Positions 28,628-36,041 of a stretch of 64,000 nucleotides of DNA are shown one piece after another. Origin of the DNA: Candidatus Tectimicrobiota bacterium (GTDB lineage: Bacteria; JACPUC01); the NCBI GenBank assembly GCA_016192455.1, contig JACPUC010000019.1:124001-188000 (forward strand). Direction: 5' to 3'. The position numbers and the translations under genes were made by a program. The notes under the pieces are model-generated. The model was not told where the DNA came from. It did no database searches and was given only the letters and a program-made list of their open reading frames with translations. The stretch's first letter is position 1. Every line of letters starts with the position of its first letter.

Positions 28628-30322
28628 TTACGGCGCTCGCGGCTCGGGGGAAGCGTCGGCGGCTCCCCCTTCCGGCACAAGGCTCGCGTCAGGTTCCTGA
28701 GCGTCCTCCCCGCCAGGCAGGCCCGCGGCTGGGCTGCGGGGCTCCTGGCTCTCCTCGGATGCCGCAGCCTCGGCGGGCGGTGGCGCGGCCGCCGGCGGCT
28801 CACTTTCGTCCTGGGGCGCCTCAGCGTCGCCCGCGTCGCGCAGTTCCGCCGCCGGCTCCGTGTCGGGTTGGGGCTCGCCGGCGAGGTCCGCCACGGCCGC
28901 AGGCGTCTCCGGGATCTGCTCCTCCTGCGGCTGGGGCGCGGCAGCCGCCGGTTCCGCAACCGCCGCTGCCGATGGCGCCGCCCCCGGGAACTGCAGACGT
29001 TTCTCCAGGCCGCCTCCCAGGGCCGCCGCCAGCAACTGCGCCTGGTGGGCCTTGCGCGCCGCCAGGCAGGCCGCAACCTGCTCCCGCAGGAAGGGAAGGT
29101 ATTCCTCGGTCATGCCGGGAACCTTCAGCAGCTCCTCATCAGTCGCATCACGAATGGCCTGCACCTTCTCGAACCCAGCTTCGCGGAGCTGGGGGAGGAA
29201 CTCCGGGTTGACGCCGGTCAGCGCCTCAAGGGGCACCGGCGCGTCACCGGAGAGCGCCTCGCGGGCAATGCCCAAAGCCGCCGCGGCCACCTCGCTTTCG
29301 CCCCTGACGCTAATCTTCCAGCCGGTGATCCGGGCGGCCAGCCTGACGTTTTGCCCCTTCTTGCCGATGGCCAGGGAGAGCTGATCGTCCGGGATGACGA
29401 CCTCCATCGTTCCCTCCGCATCCTTCTGAATGATCTTCACCGGCTTGGCGGGAGCCAGGGCATTGCGCACGAAGCTCTTCGCGTCTCGATCCCAGGCAAC
29501 GATGTCGATCTTCTCGCCGTGCAGCTCCTGGACGATGGCCTGGACGCGCGAGCCGCGGGTGCCGACGCAGGCGCCGACAGGGTCCACATCCCGATCGTGG
29601 GAGTAGACGGCGATCTTCGAACGCCCGGTCGGCTCGCGCACCGTTCCCTTGATCTCGACGATCCCCTCGGCGATCTCCGGCACTTCCAGCTCGAAGAGCT
29701 TCTCGAGGAGCTTCGGATTCGTGCGCGAGACGATGATCTGCGGTCCGCGCGACTCCTTGCGCACCTCGAGGACGTACACCCGCAGCCGCTCGCCACGCCG
29801 GAAGGTCTCGCGGAAATTCTGCTCGCGCCGCGGCAGCACGGCTTCCGCCTTGCCAAGGTCGATGATGAGGTCGCCGCGTTCGTGGCGCTGGGCCATGCCG
29901 CTCACCAGGTCGCCCTGCCGCTTGTGGTACTCCTCGTAGACCATCTCGCGCTCGGCTTCGCGCACGCGCTGCACGATCACCTGCTTGGCCGTCTGGGCCG
30001 CGATGCGTCCAAACTCCTCGACATCGAGGGAGGTGGTGATGAGGTCGCCGATCTGGGCTTCGGGGTTGATGCGCTTCGCCTGCTCGAGGGTGATCTCGCG
30101 GCCGGGGGAGATGACGCGCTCCACCACCTGCTGGTTGTGAACGAGCTCGATCTGTCCAATCGCCATATCCAGGTGGGCGGTGATATCGGCGTTATGCCCG
30201 TAACGCTTCCGGGCGGCGGTGAGGAGAGCGGCCTTCATCGCCTCGACCATCACCTCTTTCTCAAGCCCCTTTTCGCGGCTGAGCTGGTCGATCATGAAGA
30301 CGAGTTCCTGGTTTACCGACAT
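28628..30322 (-). CDS. nusA: Transcription termination/antitermination protein NusA
   Basis: RNA polymerase-binding elongation factor. 564 residues from ATG 30322, which has AAGGAGATCCG directly before it; an upstream in-frame start at 30358 is less likely. N-terminal domain (MSVNQELVFMIDQLSREKGL), S1 domain (~135-200), two KH domains (~230-345, with GACVGTRGSRVQAI), a helix-hairpin-helix region (~355-420, EALTGVNPEFLPQLREAGFE) and an acidic Pro/Ala/Glu-rich tail of ~120 residues. First gene of the operon; rimP, often in front of nusA, is missing here. Confidence 0.96.
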   Translation of the reverse strand: MSVNQELVFMIDQLSREKGLEKEVMVEAMKAALLTAARKRYGHNADITAHLDMAIGQIELVHNQQVVERVISPGREITLEQAKRINPEAQIGDLITTSLDVEEFGRIAAQTAKQVIVQRVREAEREMVYEEYHKRQGDLVSGMAQRHERGDLIIDLGKAEAVLPRREQNFRETFRRGERLRVYVLEVRKESRGPQIIVSRTNPKLLEKLFELEVPEIAEGIVEIKGTVREPTGRSKIAVYSHDRDVDPVGACVGTRGSRVQAIVQELHGEKIDIVAWDRDAKSFVRNALAPAKPVKIIQKDAEGTMEVVIPDDQLSLAIGKKGQNVRLAARITGWKISVRGESEVAAAALGIAREALSGDAPVPLEALTGVNPEFLPQLREAGFEKVQAIRDATDEELLKVPGMTEEYLPFLREQVAACLAARKAHQAQLLAAALGGGLEKRLQFPGAAPSAAAVAEPAAAAPQPQEEQIPETPAAVADLAGEPQPDTEPAAELRDAGDAEAPQDESEPPAAAPPPAEAAASEESQEPRSPAAGLPGGEDAQEPDASLVPEGGAADASPEPRAP

Positions 30323-30478
30323 CGGATCTCCTTCGCGGCGGCTGTCGGGCGCTCCCACTTTCTACTTAGAAGGAGAAGACGCTCCGGCGCACGGGCAATC
30401 CCCGGCGCTGCGGCTGCGAGCAGGCGCTCCGCGGGGCAACCCAGCCCTGCGCCCGGTATCGCTCAGCCCCGGCTCAAC

Positions 30479-30515
30479 AAAAAATGGGCCATAGGGCCCA
30501 CTCCAACACTTGGAG
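30479..30515 (-). terminator. Intrinsic terminator in the nusA leader (or end of the rseP operon)
   Basis: On the minus strand a first hairpin CTCCAA-GTG-TTGGAG (30515-30501) is followed directly by TGGGCC-CTAT-GGCCCA (30500-30485) and six Ts (30484-30479): a complete rho-independent terminator. It lies 157 bases before nusA and downstream of rseP, and also just after a promoter-like sequence. Confidence 0.7.
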
Positions 30516-30528
30516 ATTGCTTAGCTAA

Positions 30529-30557
30529 AATATAGCTCACGGGAGCGCAAAGTTCAA
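30529..30557 (-). promoter_or_regulatory. Probable sigma-70 promoter of the nusA-infB operon
   Basis: Minus strand: TTGAAC (30557-30552), 17-base spacer, TATATT (30534-30529). Four and five of six consensus bases, optimal spacing, in a local AT-rich stretch. Transcription from ~30522 would meet the terminator at 30500-30479 within 45 bases. Confidence 0.5.
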
Positions 30558-30766
30558 CATAAAAACGCTGCTTCAACATCTCTATCAACCAGCCAGGAAT
30601 AGGGTAGTTCGCAGCCGCACCAGGGTTGCCCGGCATTGCCGTCCAGCCAGCGAACCTCGGCTCGCCACTCTGCCGCGCATGGCGGCGGGGCGATCGCGCC
30701 CCTGCCGGCGTTCCTCGCCACGCCAGGCCCGAGGTCATCCCAGCTCTCTTCCCGGTTCCAGCGCGG

Positions 30767-31879
30767 TTACTGGATCATGCGCGATATATCATTAAAGACG
30801 GCAAAGAGCATGAGGAGGATGAGGAATGCCAAGCCGACCTGCTGGGCGATCTCGCGCTTACGCACGCTGACGGGGCGTCCGGTGAGCGCCTCGATGGAGA
30901 AGAAGAAGATGTGGCCGCCATCAAGCAGAGGGATCGGCAGCAGGTTCAAGATGCCAAGGTTGATGGAGATGAGGGCCACGAACTGCGCGTACGGCAACAG
31001 CCCCATTTCGGCCACCTTGCCGGCGGTGGTGAAGATGAGGATGGGGCCGCCGATCGACTTCGCCGGAATCACTCCTTGCACGATCTTGACAATGGCCGTG
31101 ATGGTAAGGCTGATGATCTTCCAGGTCTCGGCAAACCCCTTCCCGATCGCGGCAATAGGGTTGTAGCGCTGGGTGAAGTAGTCGCCGCCGGCCACGATGC
31201 CGACGATGCCCACCTCTTCTTTCTCGCCGAAGAGGTTCGTGTCGGTGCGCGAGGTGGGCGTGATGGTCAGGTCAAAGATGCGGTTCTCGCGCTGGATGGT
31301 GAACTTCACCGGCACGTTCGCTTTCTGGCGCACCACCGCGGTGAGTTCATCCCAGCTCTTCACCTCCCGGCCTTCCAGCGCCACGATCAGGTCGCCGGGC
31401 TGCACGCCGGCGGCGGCCGCCGGCATGTCCTGCCGCACCTCGCCGACGCTCGGTTTCAACACCGGCACGCCGATCAGGTAGACGACCACGAACACGAACA
31501 CCGCCAGGAAAAAGTTGAAGAACGGCCCCGCCGCGACGACGCTCAGCCGCTTGCCCACCGACTGCGTGGAGAAGGCCCGGGCCGGGTCGATCGGCGGCGC
31601 TCCCTGGGGTTGCTGCCCGGCAGCGTCCGCCTCTTTGGCGGCCGCTTCGAGCGAGCCCGGCTCTTCCCCATACATCTTCACGTACCCGCCCAGGGGAACC
31701 GCGGAGAGCACGTATTCGGTCTCGCCGAAGCGCCGGCGGAGGAGCTTGGGCCCAAAGCCGAGCGAGAAGGTTTCGACGAGGATTCCCACGCGCTTCGCGA
31801 CCAGGAAGTGACCCAGCTCATGGACGAAGATGAGCACGCCGAGCGCCACGACTGCGGAAAGGATGTACGAGATGGACAC
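30767..31879 (-). CDS. rseP: Site-2 protease RseP (RIP metalloprotease)
   Basis: Intramembrane zinc protease that cleaves anti-sigma factors and signal peptide remnants. 370 residues: HELGH at 20-24 in the first transmembrane helix, one PDZ domain (~140-215, VRQDMPAAAAGVQPGDLIVAL), and NLLPIPLLDGGH at 312-323 with the third zinc ligand; C-terminal helix ~345-368. The length suits the one-PDZ form rather than the two-PDZ E. coli protein. Downstream of lolA on the same strand; bamA and dxr, common neighbours, are absent. Confidence 0.95.
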   Translation of the reverse strand: MSISYILSAVVALGVLIFVHELGHFLVAKRVGILVETFSLGFGPKLLRRRFGETEYVLSAVPLGGYVKMYGEEPGSLEAAAKEADAAGQQPQGAPPIDPARAFSTQSVGKRLSVVAAGPFFNFFLAVFVFVVVYLIGVPVLKPSVGEVRQDMPAAAAGVQPGDLIVALEGREVKSWDELTAVVRQKANVPVKFTIQRENRIFDLTITPTSRTDTNLFGEKEEVGIVGIVAGGDYFTQRYNPIAAIGKGFAETWKIISLTITAIVKIVQGVIPAKSIGGPILIFTTAGKVAEMGLLPYAQFVALISINLGILNLLPIPLLDGGHIFFFSIEALTGRPVSVRKREIAQQVGLAFLILLMLFAVFNDISRMIQ

Positions 31880-32025
31880 GCTTCAGCATCTCCACGCATG
31901 AACTTTGGAACACGGGGTACTGCCAGGCTTCCTACTCGGCAGGAGCCCCGGAGAACCGCAGTAGGGAAGAAGAACCATCCACCCTGCTCGAACCACGCAA
32001 GCCACACCATCCCTCTCCGCAGAGA

Positions 32026-32787
32026 CTAGCGCCCCGGCCGAGGAGCAGCGGGGGAGGTGATGATCTCCACCCCCGCTAGAGGTTGAAAGGTAAACGTCCC
32101 CGCCTCGACGTCTCCGTTCACCTCGAGGTTGGAGAGGAAGAGCGTGGTGGTGTTGCCGAGGATGTCAAAGGTCGTAACCCGCTTCACCAGGAGGCCCTGC
32201 CGATCCACGAAGAGCAACATCCTCGTAACGGTAGTATGGGGAACTTTCGGTCGCAGTTGCAAGCCATATTCATCGGCCTGCGTTTGGCTGGAATCCTCCA
32301 CCTTCTCGAGGTCAAAATCCTGCCGCAGTCTCCCCTCGCCGGACAAGAAAGCCCGCACAAAATCATCCTGACCGGCCGCCGCCTCGATCATCACCTGGTT
32401 GCTGGCCGGAAAGTAGAGCCAGAGTGTGGTGCCGTCGGAGATAATGAGCCGCTTATCCGGCTGCGCGTACTCCCAGCGCATCTTGCCGGGTTTCACGATG
32501 ACGACACGACCCACGGCCGTGCGGGTTCGCCCCAGAGCTTTGTTGTAGGCCTCCTGCCGAAAATCGGCGCGCAAGGACTCTGTACCTTGGTAGCGCGCCT
32601 GCACGAGGTCGGCTATCTCCTGCAGAGAGGGGGTCCCTTCCCCGGCCTGTTGCGCCAGGGGGACTTGGGCCAGACTGACTGGTGCCAGGAGAACTGGAGC
32701 CAGGGCGAGGAGCCCGAGGAGCATGGCGAGGAGTTGAGGTAAAAGCAGACCTGGGACCCTCCGGGGATATGCTGGTGTACGACGCAT
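32026..32787 (-). CDS. lolA: Outer-membrane lipoprotein carrier protein LolA-like
   Basis: Periplasmic shuttle for lipoproteins between LolCDE and the outer membrane. 253 residues; long Leu-rich signal peptide (~12-45), then the LolA fold: IADLVQARYQGTESLRADFRQE, VVIVKPGKMRWEYAQPDKRL, ISDGTTLWLYFP and a final FTFQPLAGVEIIT. ATG 32787 is used. Sequence match is to the broad LolA/DUF outer-membrane carrier family, so LolA is the best but not the only reading. Lies between purN and rseP. Confidence 0.85.
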   Translation of the reverse strand: MRRTPAYPRRVPGLLLPQLLAMLLGLLALAPVLLAPVSLAQVPLAQQAGEGTPSLQEIADLVQARYQGTESLRADFRQEAYNKALGRTRTAVGRVVIVKPGKMRWEYAQPDKRLIISDGTTLWLYFPASNQVMIEAAAGQDDFVRAFLSGEGRLRQDFDLEKVEDSSQTQADEYGLQLRPKVPHTTVTRMLLFVDRQGLLVKRVTTFDILGNTTTLFLSNLEVNGDVEAGTFTFQPLAGVEIITSPAAPRPGR

Positions 32788-32968
32788 CAATGGTCTTGGC
32801 CACGCCGCGGCAGATGACCCTGCACGGACTGCAGCAGCGCAGGAGTTGCAACGCGGCGGGCGCGAAGACGCCCCCCGTCGCTGGGATCAAGCGCTCACTC
32901 CGGCGCCTGGCCTCGCCGGCGCGCCGCCGGGCGGCGCTGCACCGCGCTCGCGCGAGGCGCCGCGGCGC

Positions 32969-33613
32969 TCAGCCCTCCTTGACAGCCATGGAGGGCGAAA
33001 CAGGCCCGGGCTGGCCGCCGAGCACGCGCCGCCCCTGACGTCGCAGTCGGTTTTCGGCGACAAGCTGGATGGCCCGTGGGTAGATCTCGTGCTCGCGTTC
33101 GAGGATGCGGGCCGCCAGGGTCTCGGCGTCGTCCTCATCGTAGACCGGCACGGCCGCCTGCAGGATGATGGGGCCGGTGTCCACGCCTTCGTCCACGAAG
33201 TGCACCGTACAGCCGCTCACCTTGGCGCCGTGCTCGAGCGCCGCCCGCTGCGCCTCGAGGCCCGGAAACGCCGGCAGAAGCGAGGGATGGATGTTCAGGA
33301 TGCGTTGCGGATACGCCGCCAGCAGGCGCTTGCCGAGGATGCGCATGTAGCCCGCCAGGCAGACGAGATCCACCTCGTGCGCCTGCAGAACTTCCAGCAG
33401 CCGGGCGTCATACTCCTCGCGGCGCTCCCCTTTTCGCGCTGGCACGCAGACGGCGGGAACGCCGGCGCGTCGCGCCCGCTCCAGCCCGTAGGCGTCCGCC
33501 ACATTGCTCAGCACCACCGCCACCTGCGCCGCGCACGTTCCCGCGGCGCAGGCGTCGAGGATGGCCTGCAGGTTGGTCCCACGCCCTGAAATGAGGACAC
33601 CGAGGTTCAGCAT
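32969..33613 (-). CDS. purN: Phosphoribosylglycinamide formyltransferase
   Basis: Transfers formyl from 10-formyl-THF to GAR in purine synthesis. 214 residues from ATG 33613 (LNLGVLISGRGTNLQAILDA). Catalytic Asn and His lie in RILNIHPSLLPAFPGLEAQ, with the conserved CTVHFVDEGVDTGPIILQ. An in-frame GTG at 33625 is possible. The frame continues upstream to 33664 without support. No other purine gene is nearby. Confidence 0.94.
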   Translation of the reverse strand: MLNLGVLISGRGTNLQAILDACAAGTCAAQVAVVLSNVADAYGLERARRAGVPAVCVPARKGERREEYDARLLEVLQAHEVDLVCLAGYMRILGKRLLAAYPQRILNIHPSLLPAFPGLEAQRAALEHGAKVSGCTVHFVDEGVDTGPIILQAAVPVYDEDDAETLAARILEREHEIYPRAIQLVAENRLRRQGRRVLGGQPGPVSPSMAVKEG

Positions 33614-33739
33614 GTCGTTCAGCACGCCGGCGGACTCTCGCCCCCAAGGGCGGAACCGACGCACGCCGCACCGCTTCCGAGGTCGCCGGCCACCGGCGGC
33701 GCCGCTTCGGCGGAGGTGGTGTGACGCTCGCCCGGCTTT

Positions 33740-35902
33740 TCAGGCCGCTTTGATCTTGTGGAGGAGCGCGGCGTTTTCGGTGTGTCCGGTCATCCGCGCC
33801 ACGATCTTGCCGCGCACCGGCCGCCCGAGGAGGTAGAAGTCGCCGATGATGTCGAGAATCTTGTGGCGGACGAGCTCGTTCGGATAGCGCAATTCGGTGT
33901 TGATCACCCTGCCGTCATCAATGAGGATCACATTATCAAGCCGGCCGCCACCGGCCAACCCTTGGCTGCCGAGGACCTCGAAATCCTTCACGAAGCCAAA
34001 GGTGCGTGCCGGGGCAATCTCCTGGCGGAAGGACTGCGGCCCTTCGTAGACGAACTCGTGCGTCTGCCTGCCGAGGGGCGGCGGATACTCCAGGGTATAC
34101 TCTACCCGGAACGTATCGGATGGTTCAATGGTGATGCGCTTCCCGGCCGCCCCATTGCCGTCAACGGAAAAGGTGTCGGTGATGACGATCTCCTCGAACG
34201 GCGCGTCCTGCTCCTCGATGCCGCCATCCTCGATAAGCTGACAGAAATCAATGGCCGAGCCATCCATGATCGGCACCTCGTCGTTCATCTTCACGAGCAG
34301 GTTGGTGATCTGATACATGTGGAGGACGGCCATGAGGTGCTCCACCGTGCGCGCCACCGCGGTGCCGTTCTGCAGGCAAGTGGCGTAGAGGGAGGAGCTG
34401 ACGTAGGAGAGGTGGGCCGGGATGAGCTCGCCGGAGGAGATGGAGCCGAAGTTGATGCCGCTGTTCGGTGGCAGCGGCAGGAGGATGAGCCCGGTTTTCA
34501 AGCCGGAGTGCAGGCCCTGCCCGCAGAGCACCACGCTCCGCTTCAGGGTCCGCTGACGTCGCCCATAGGGGCTGGCGCTGAGGCTGCCGCGCAAGCCGTA
34601 CGAGCGGACCTTGCGCTCCAGGCGATGCGCATCCATCCGCAGGCGCTCTGCCACGCTCTTCAGCTCCCAGTTGTTCTTCTTCAGGTGATAGCTGATGAAC
34701 TCACGCTCCCAGGCGCGTCGGGCTTCGTCGAGGGATTGGAAGCCCTCGAAGCCGATGGTGGGGCGGATCGCTTCGCAGCGCAGCGGGTACGGGAGATCGG
34801 CGAGGTGAATGCACCTCGTCGGCGTCGCCAGGACGACGCGCTCGATGGTCGTCTTCAGCTCCTTGACGTTGCCCGGCCAGGAGTAGTTCACCAGCGCCGC
34901 CAGCGCTTCGTCATCGATCTCTCGCGCCGGGCGACCCGTGAGGTTGGCGAAATACGTGATGAAGTATTGCAGGAAGAGCGGCAGATCGCTGCGGCAGTCA
35001 CGCAAGGCGGGGATGCGGCACGGCTCGTCGGCGAAGAACTCGGACCGCAGCAGGCCGCCCTCCTCCGAGAGCTGCACGGGGTTCGTTGCTGAAACGAGGA
35101 GGCGGAACCCCGCCGCCTCCTCCTGCCAAGCTGAGCGGAGCAGCTCGAGCAGGTGGGTCTGCCCCTCGAGCAAGAGCTGATCCACATTGTCGAGGAACAG
35201 GCTGCCGCCGTTGAAGGCGGCAAGCGGAGCTTTCCCGTTCGTTGCCGCAGGTTCGGGGTGGCACGCCGCCAGCAGGTCCTCGCTGCGCAGGCGGTGCGGC
35301 AGCGTGCTGCACAACACCTTATAGAAGGGCCCCTCGCGGAAACGACTCTCGGCGTGCACGAACCGCGCCGCAAACTCCTTCCCCGCGCCCACCTCGCCGA
35401 CGATGAGCAGGGGTGTGTCGCCCTGGGCCTCTTGGAGGAGGCGTCGGCGCACGGCCCGCAGCTTGGCGCTGCGCCCGAGCCACGGCTGCCGGTCCGCCTC
35501 GACCTCCAGGTGGCGCACCCTGATCCTGGCCAGCTTGTGGTGCTCGAGGGCCTTGTTGACGGTAACCAGGACCTCGTTGATGGAGAACGGTTTCTCGATG
35601 TAATCGAAGGCGCCAAGCTTGGTCGCCTTGACCGCGGTGTCGATGTTGCCGTGGCCGGACATCATGATGACCTGCACCTCGGCGCAGACCTGCCGGATTG
35701 CCTGCAAGGTCTCGAGACCGTCCATGCCGGGGAGCCAGATGTCGAGCAGGACGAGGTCGGGAGGGTCGTTATGCACCACCGCGAGCGCCGTCTGGCCGTC
35801 GCCGACCTGACGGACCTCGAACCCCTCGTCGCTGAGGATGCCGGCAAGGCTCGTTTGAATGCTCGGTTCATCGTCCACAATGAGAATCTGGGCGCGTTGC
35901 AC
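33740..35902 (-). CDS. lpxC: Fusion: NtrX/NtrC-type response regulator + LpxC (UDP-3-O-acyl-GlcNAc deacetylase)
   Basis: A single 720-residue frame. Residues 1-120: receiver domain with DD at 10-11, phospho-acceptor D54 (LVLLDIWLPG) and K104. Residues ~140-375: AAA+ domain with Walker A GEVGAGKE (169-176); Walker B reads FLDN so the usual glutamate is N239, and the GAFTGA loop expected near 205-225 is replaced by unrelated sequence. Residues ~395-437: Fis-type HTH. Residues 449-720: complete LpxC starting RQRTLKRSVVLCGQGLHSG, with zinc ligands H522, H680, D684 and catalytic E521, K681, D688, H707. LpxC performs the committed step of lipid A synthesis. GTG 35902 has GGAGGAA before it. No stop or frame slip separates the halves. 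Downstream of the NtrY-like kinase by 139 bases. Sigma-54 activation is unlikely; LpxC activity likely. Confidence 0.93.
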   Translation of the reverse strand: MQRAQILIVDDEPSIQTSLAGILSDEGFEVRQVGDGQTALAVVHNDPPDLVLLDIWLPGMDGLETLQAIRQVCAEVQVIMMSGHGNIDTAVKATKLGAFDYIEKPFSINEVLVTVNKALEHHKLARIRVRHLEVEADRQPWLGRSAKLRAVRRRLLQEAQGDTPLLIVGEVGAGKEFAARFVHAESRFREGPFYKVLCSTLPHRLRSEDLLAACHPEPAATNGKAPLAAFNGGSLFLDNVDQLLLEGQTHLLELLRSAWQEEAAGFRLLVSATNPVQLSEEGGLLRSEFFADEPCRIPALRDCRSDLPLFLQYFITYFANLTGRPAREIDDEALAALVNYSWPGNVKELKTTIERVVLATPTRCIHLADLPYPLRCEAIRPTIGFEGFQSLDEARRAWEREFISYHLKKNNWELKSVAERLRMDAHRLERKVRSYGLRGSLSASPYGRRQRTLKRSVVLCGQGLHSGLKTGLILLPLPPNSGINFGSISSGELIPAHLSYVSSSLYATCLQNGTAVARTVEHLMAVLHMYQITNLLVKMNDEVPIMDGSAIDFCQLIEDGGIEEQDAPFEEIVITDTFSVDGNGAAGKRITIEPSDTFRVEYTLEYPPPLGRQTHEFVYEGPQSFRQEIAPARTFGFVKDFEVLGSQGLAGGGRLDNVILIDDGRVINTELRYPNELVRHKILDIIGDFYLLGRPVRGKIVARMTGHTENAALLHKIKAA

Positions 35903-36041
35903 GCAGGATTTCCTCCGCAGCGAGGCAGTCTCGATATCAGGGAGAACGCGGCGAAACCGGCACGATCACGGCGGACGGCCGGCGGCTGAGGCGGGCGACC
36001 TGGCGCCGGCGGCGGCGCTGCACGGGCCGCCCCGCCCGCGG

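Larger units (their letters stand above)
30323..30766. other. Spacer between rseP and nusA
   Basis: 444 bases without a gene; no rimP-like frame. It holds the promoter (30529-30557) and terminator (30479-30515) described separately. The half next to rseP (30600-30766) is GC-rich and shows nothing I can name. Confidence 0.5.

Noticed and set aside
26921-30535. 1204-codon plus-strand frame opposite infB and nusA
   Set aside because: It mirrors two certain genes on the minus strand; the His/Arg/Leu-rich product is the typical shadow of GC-rich coding DNA.
31880-32025. Promoter search before rseP
   Set aside because: No pair of boxes with acceptable spacing was found.
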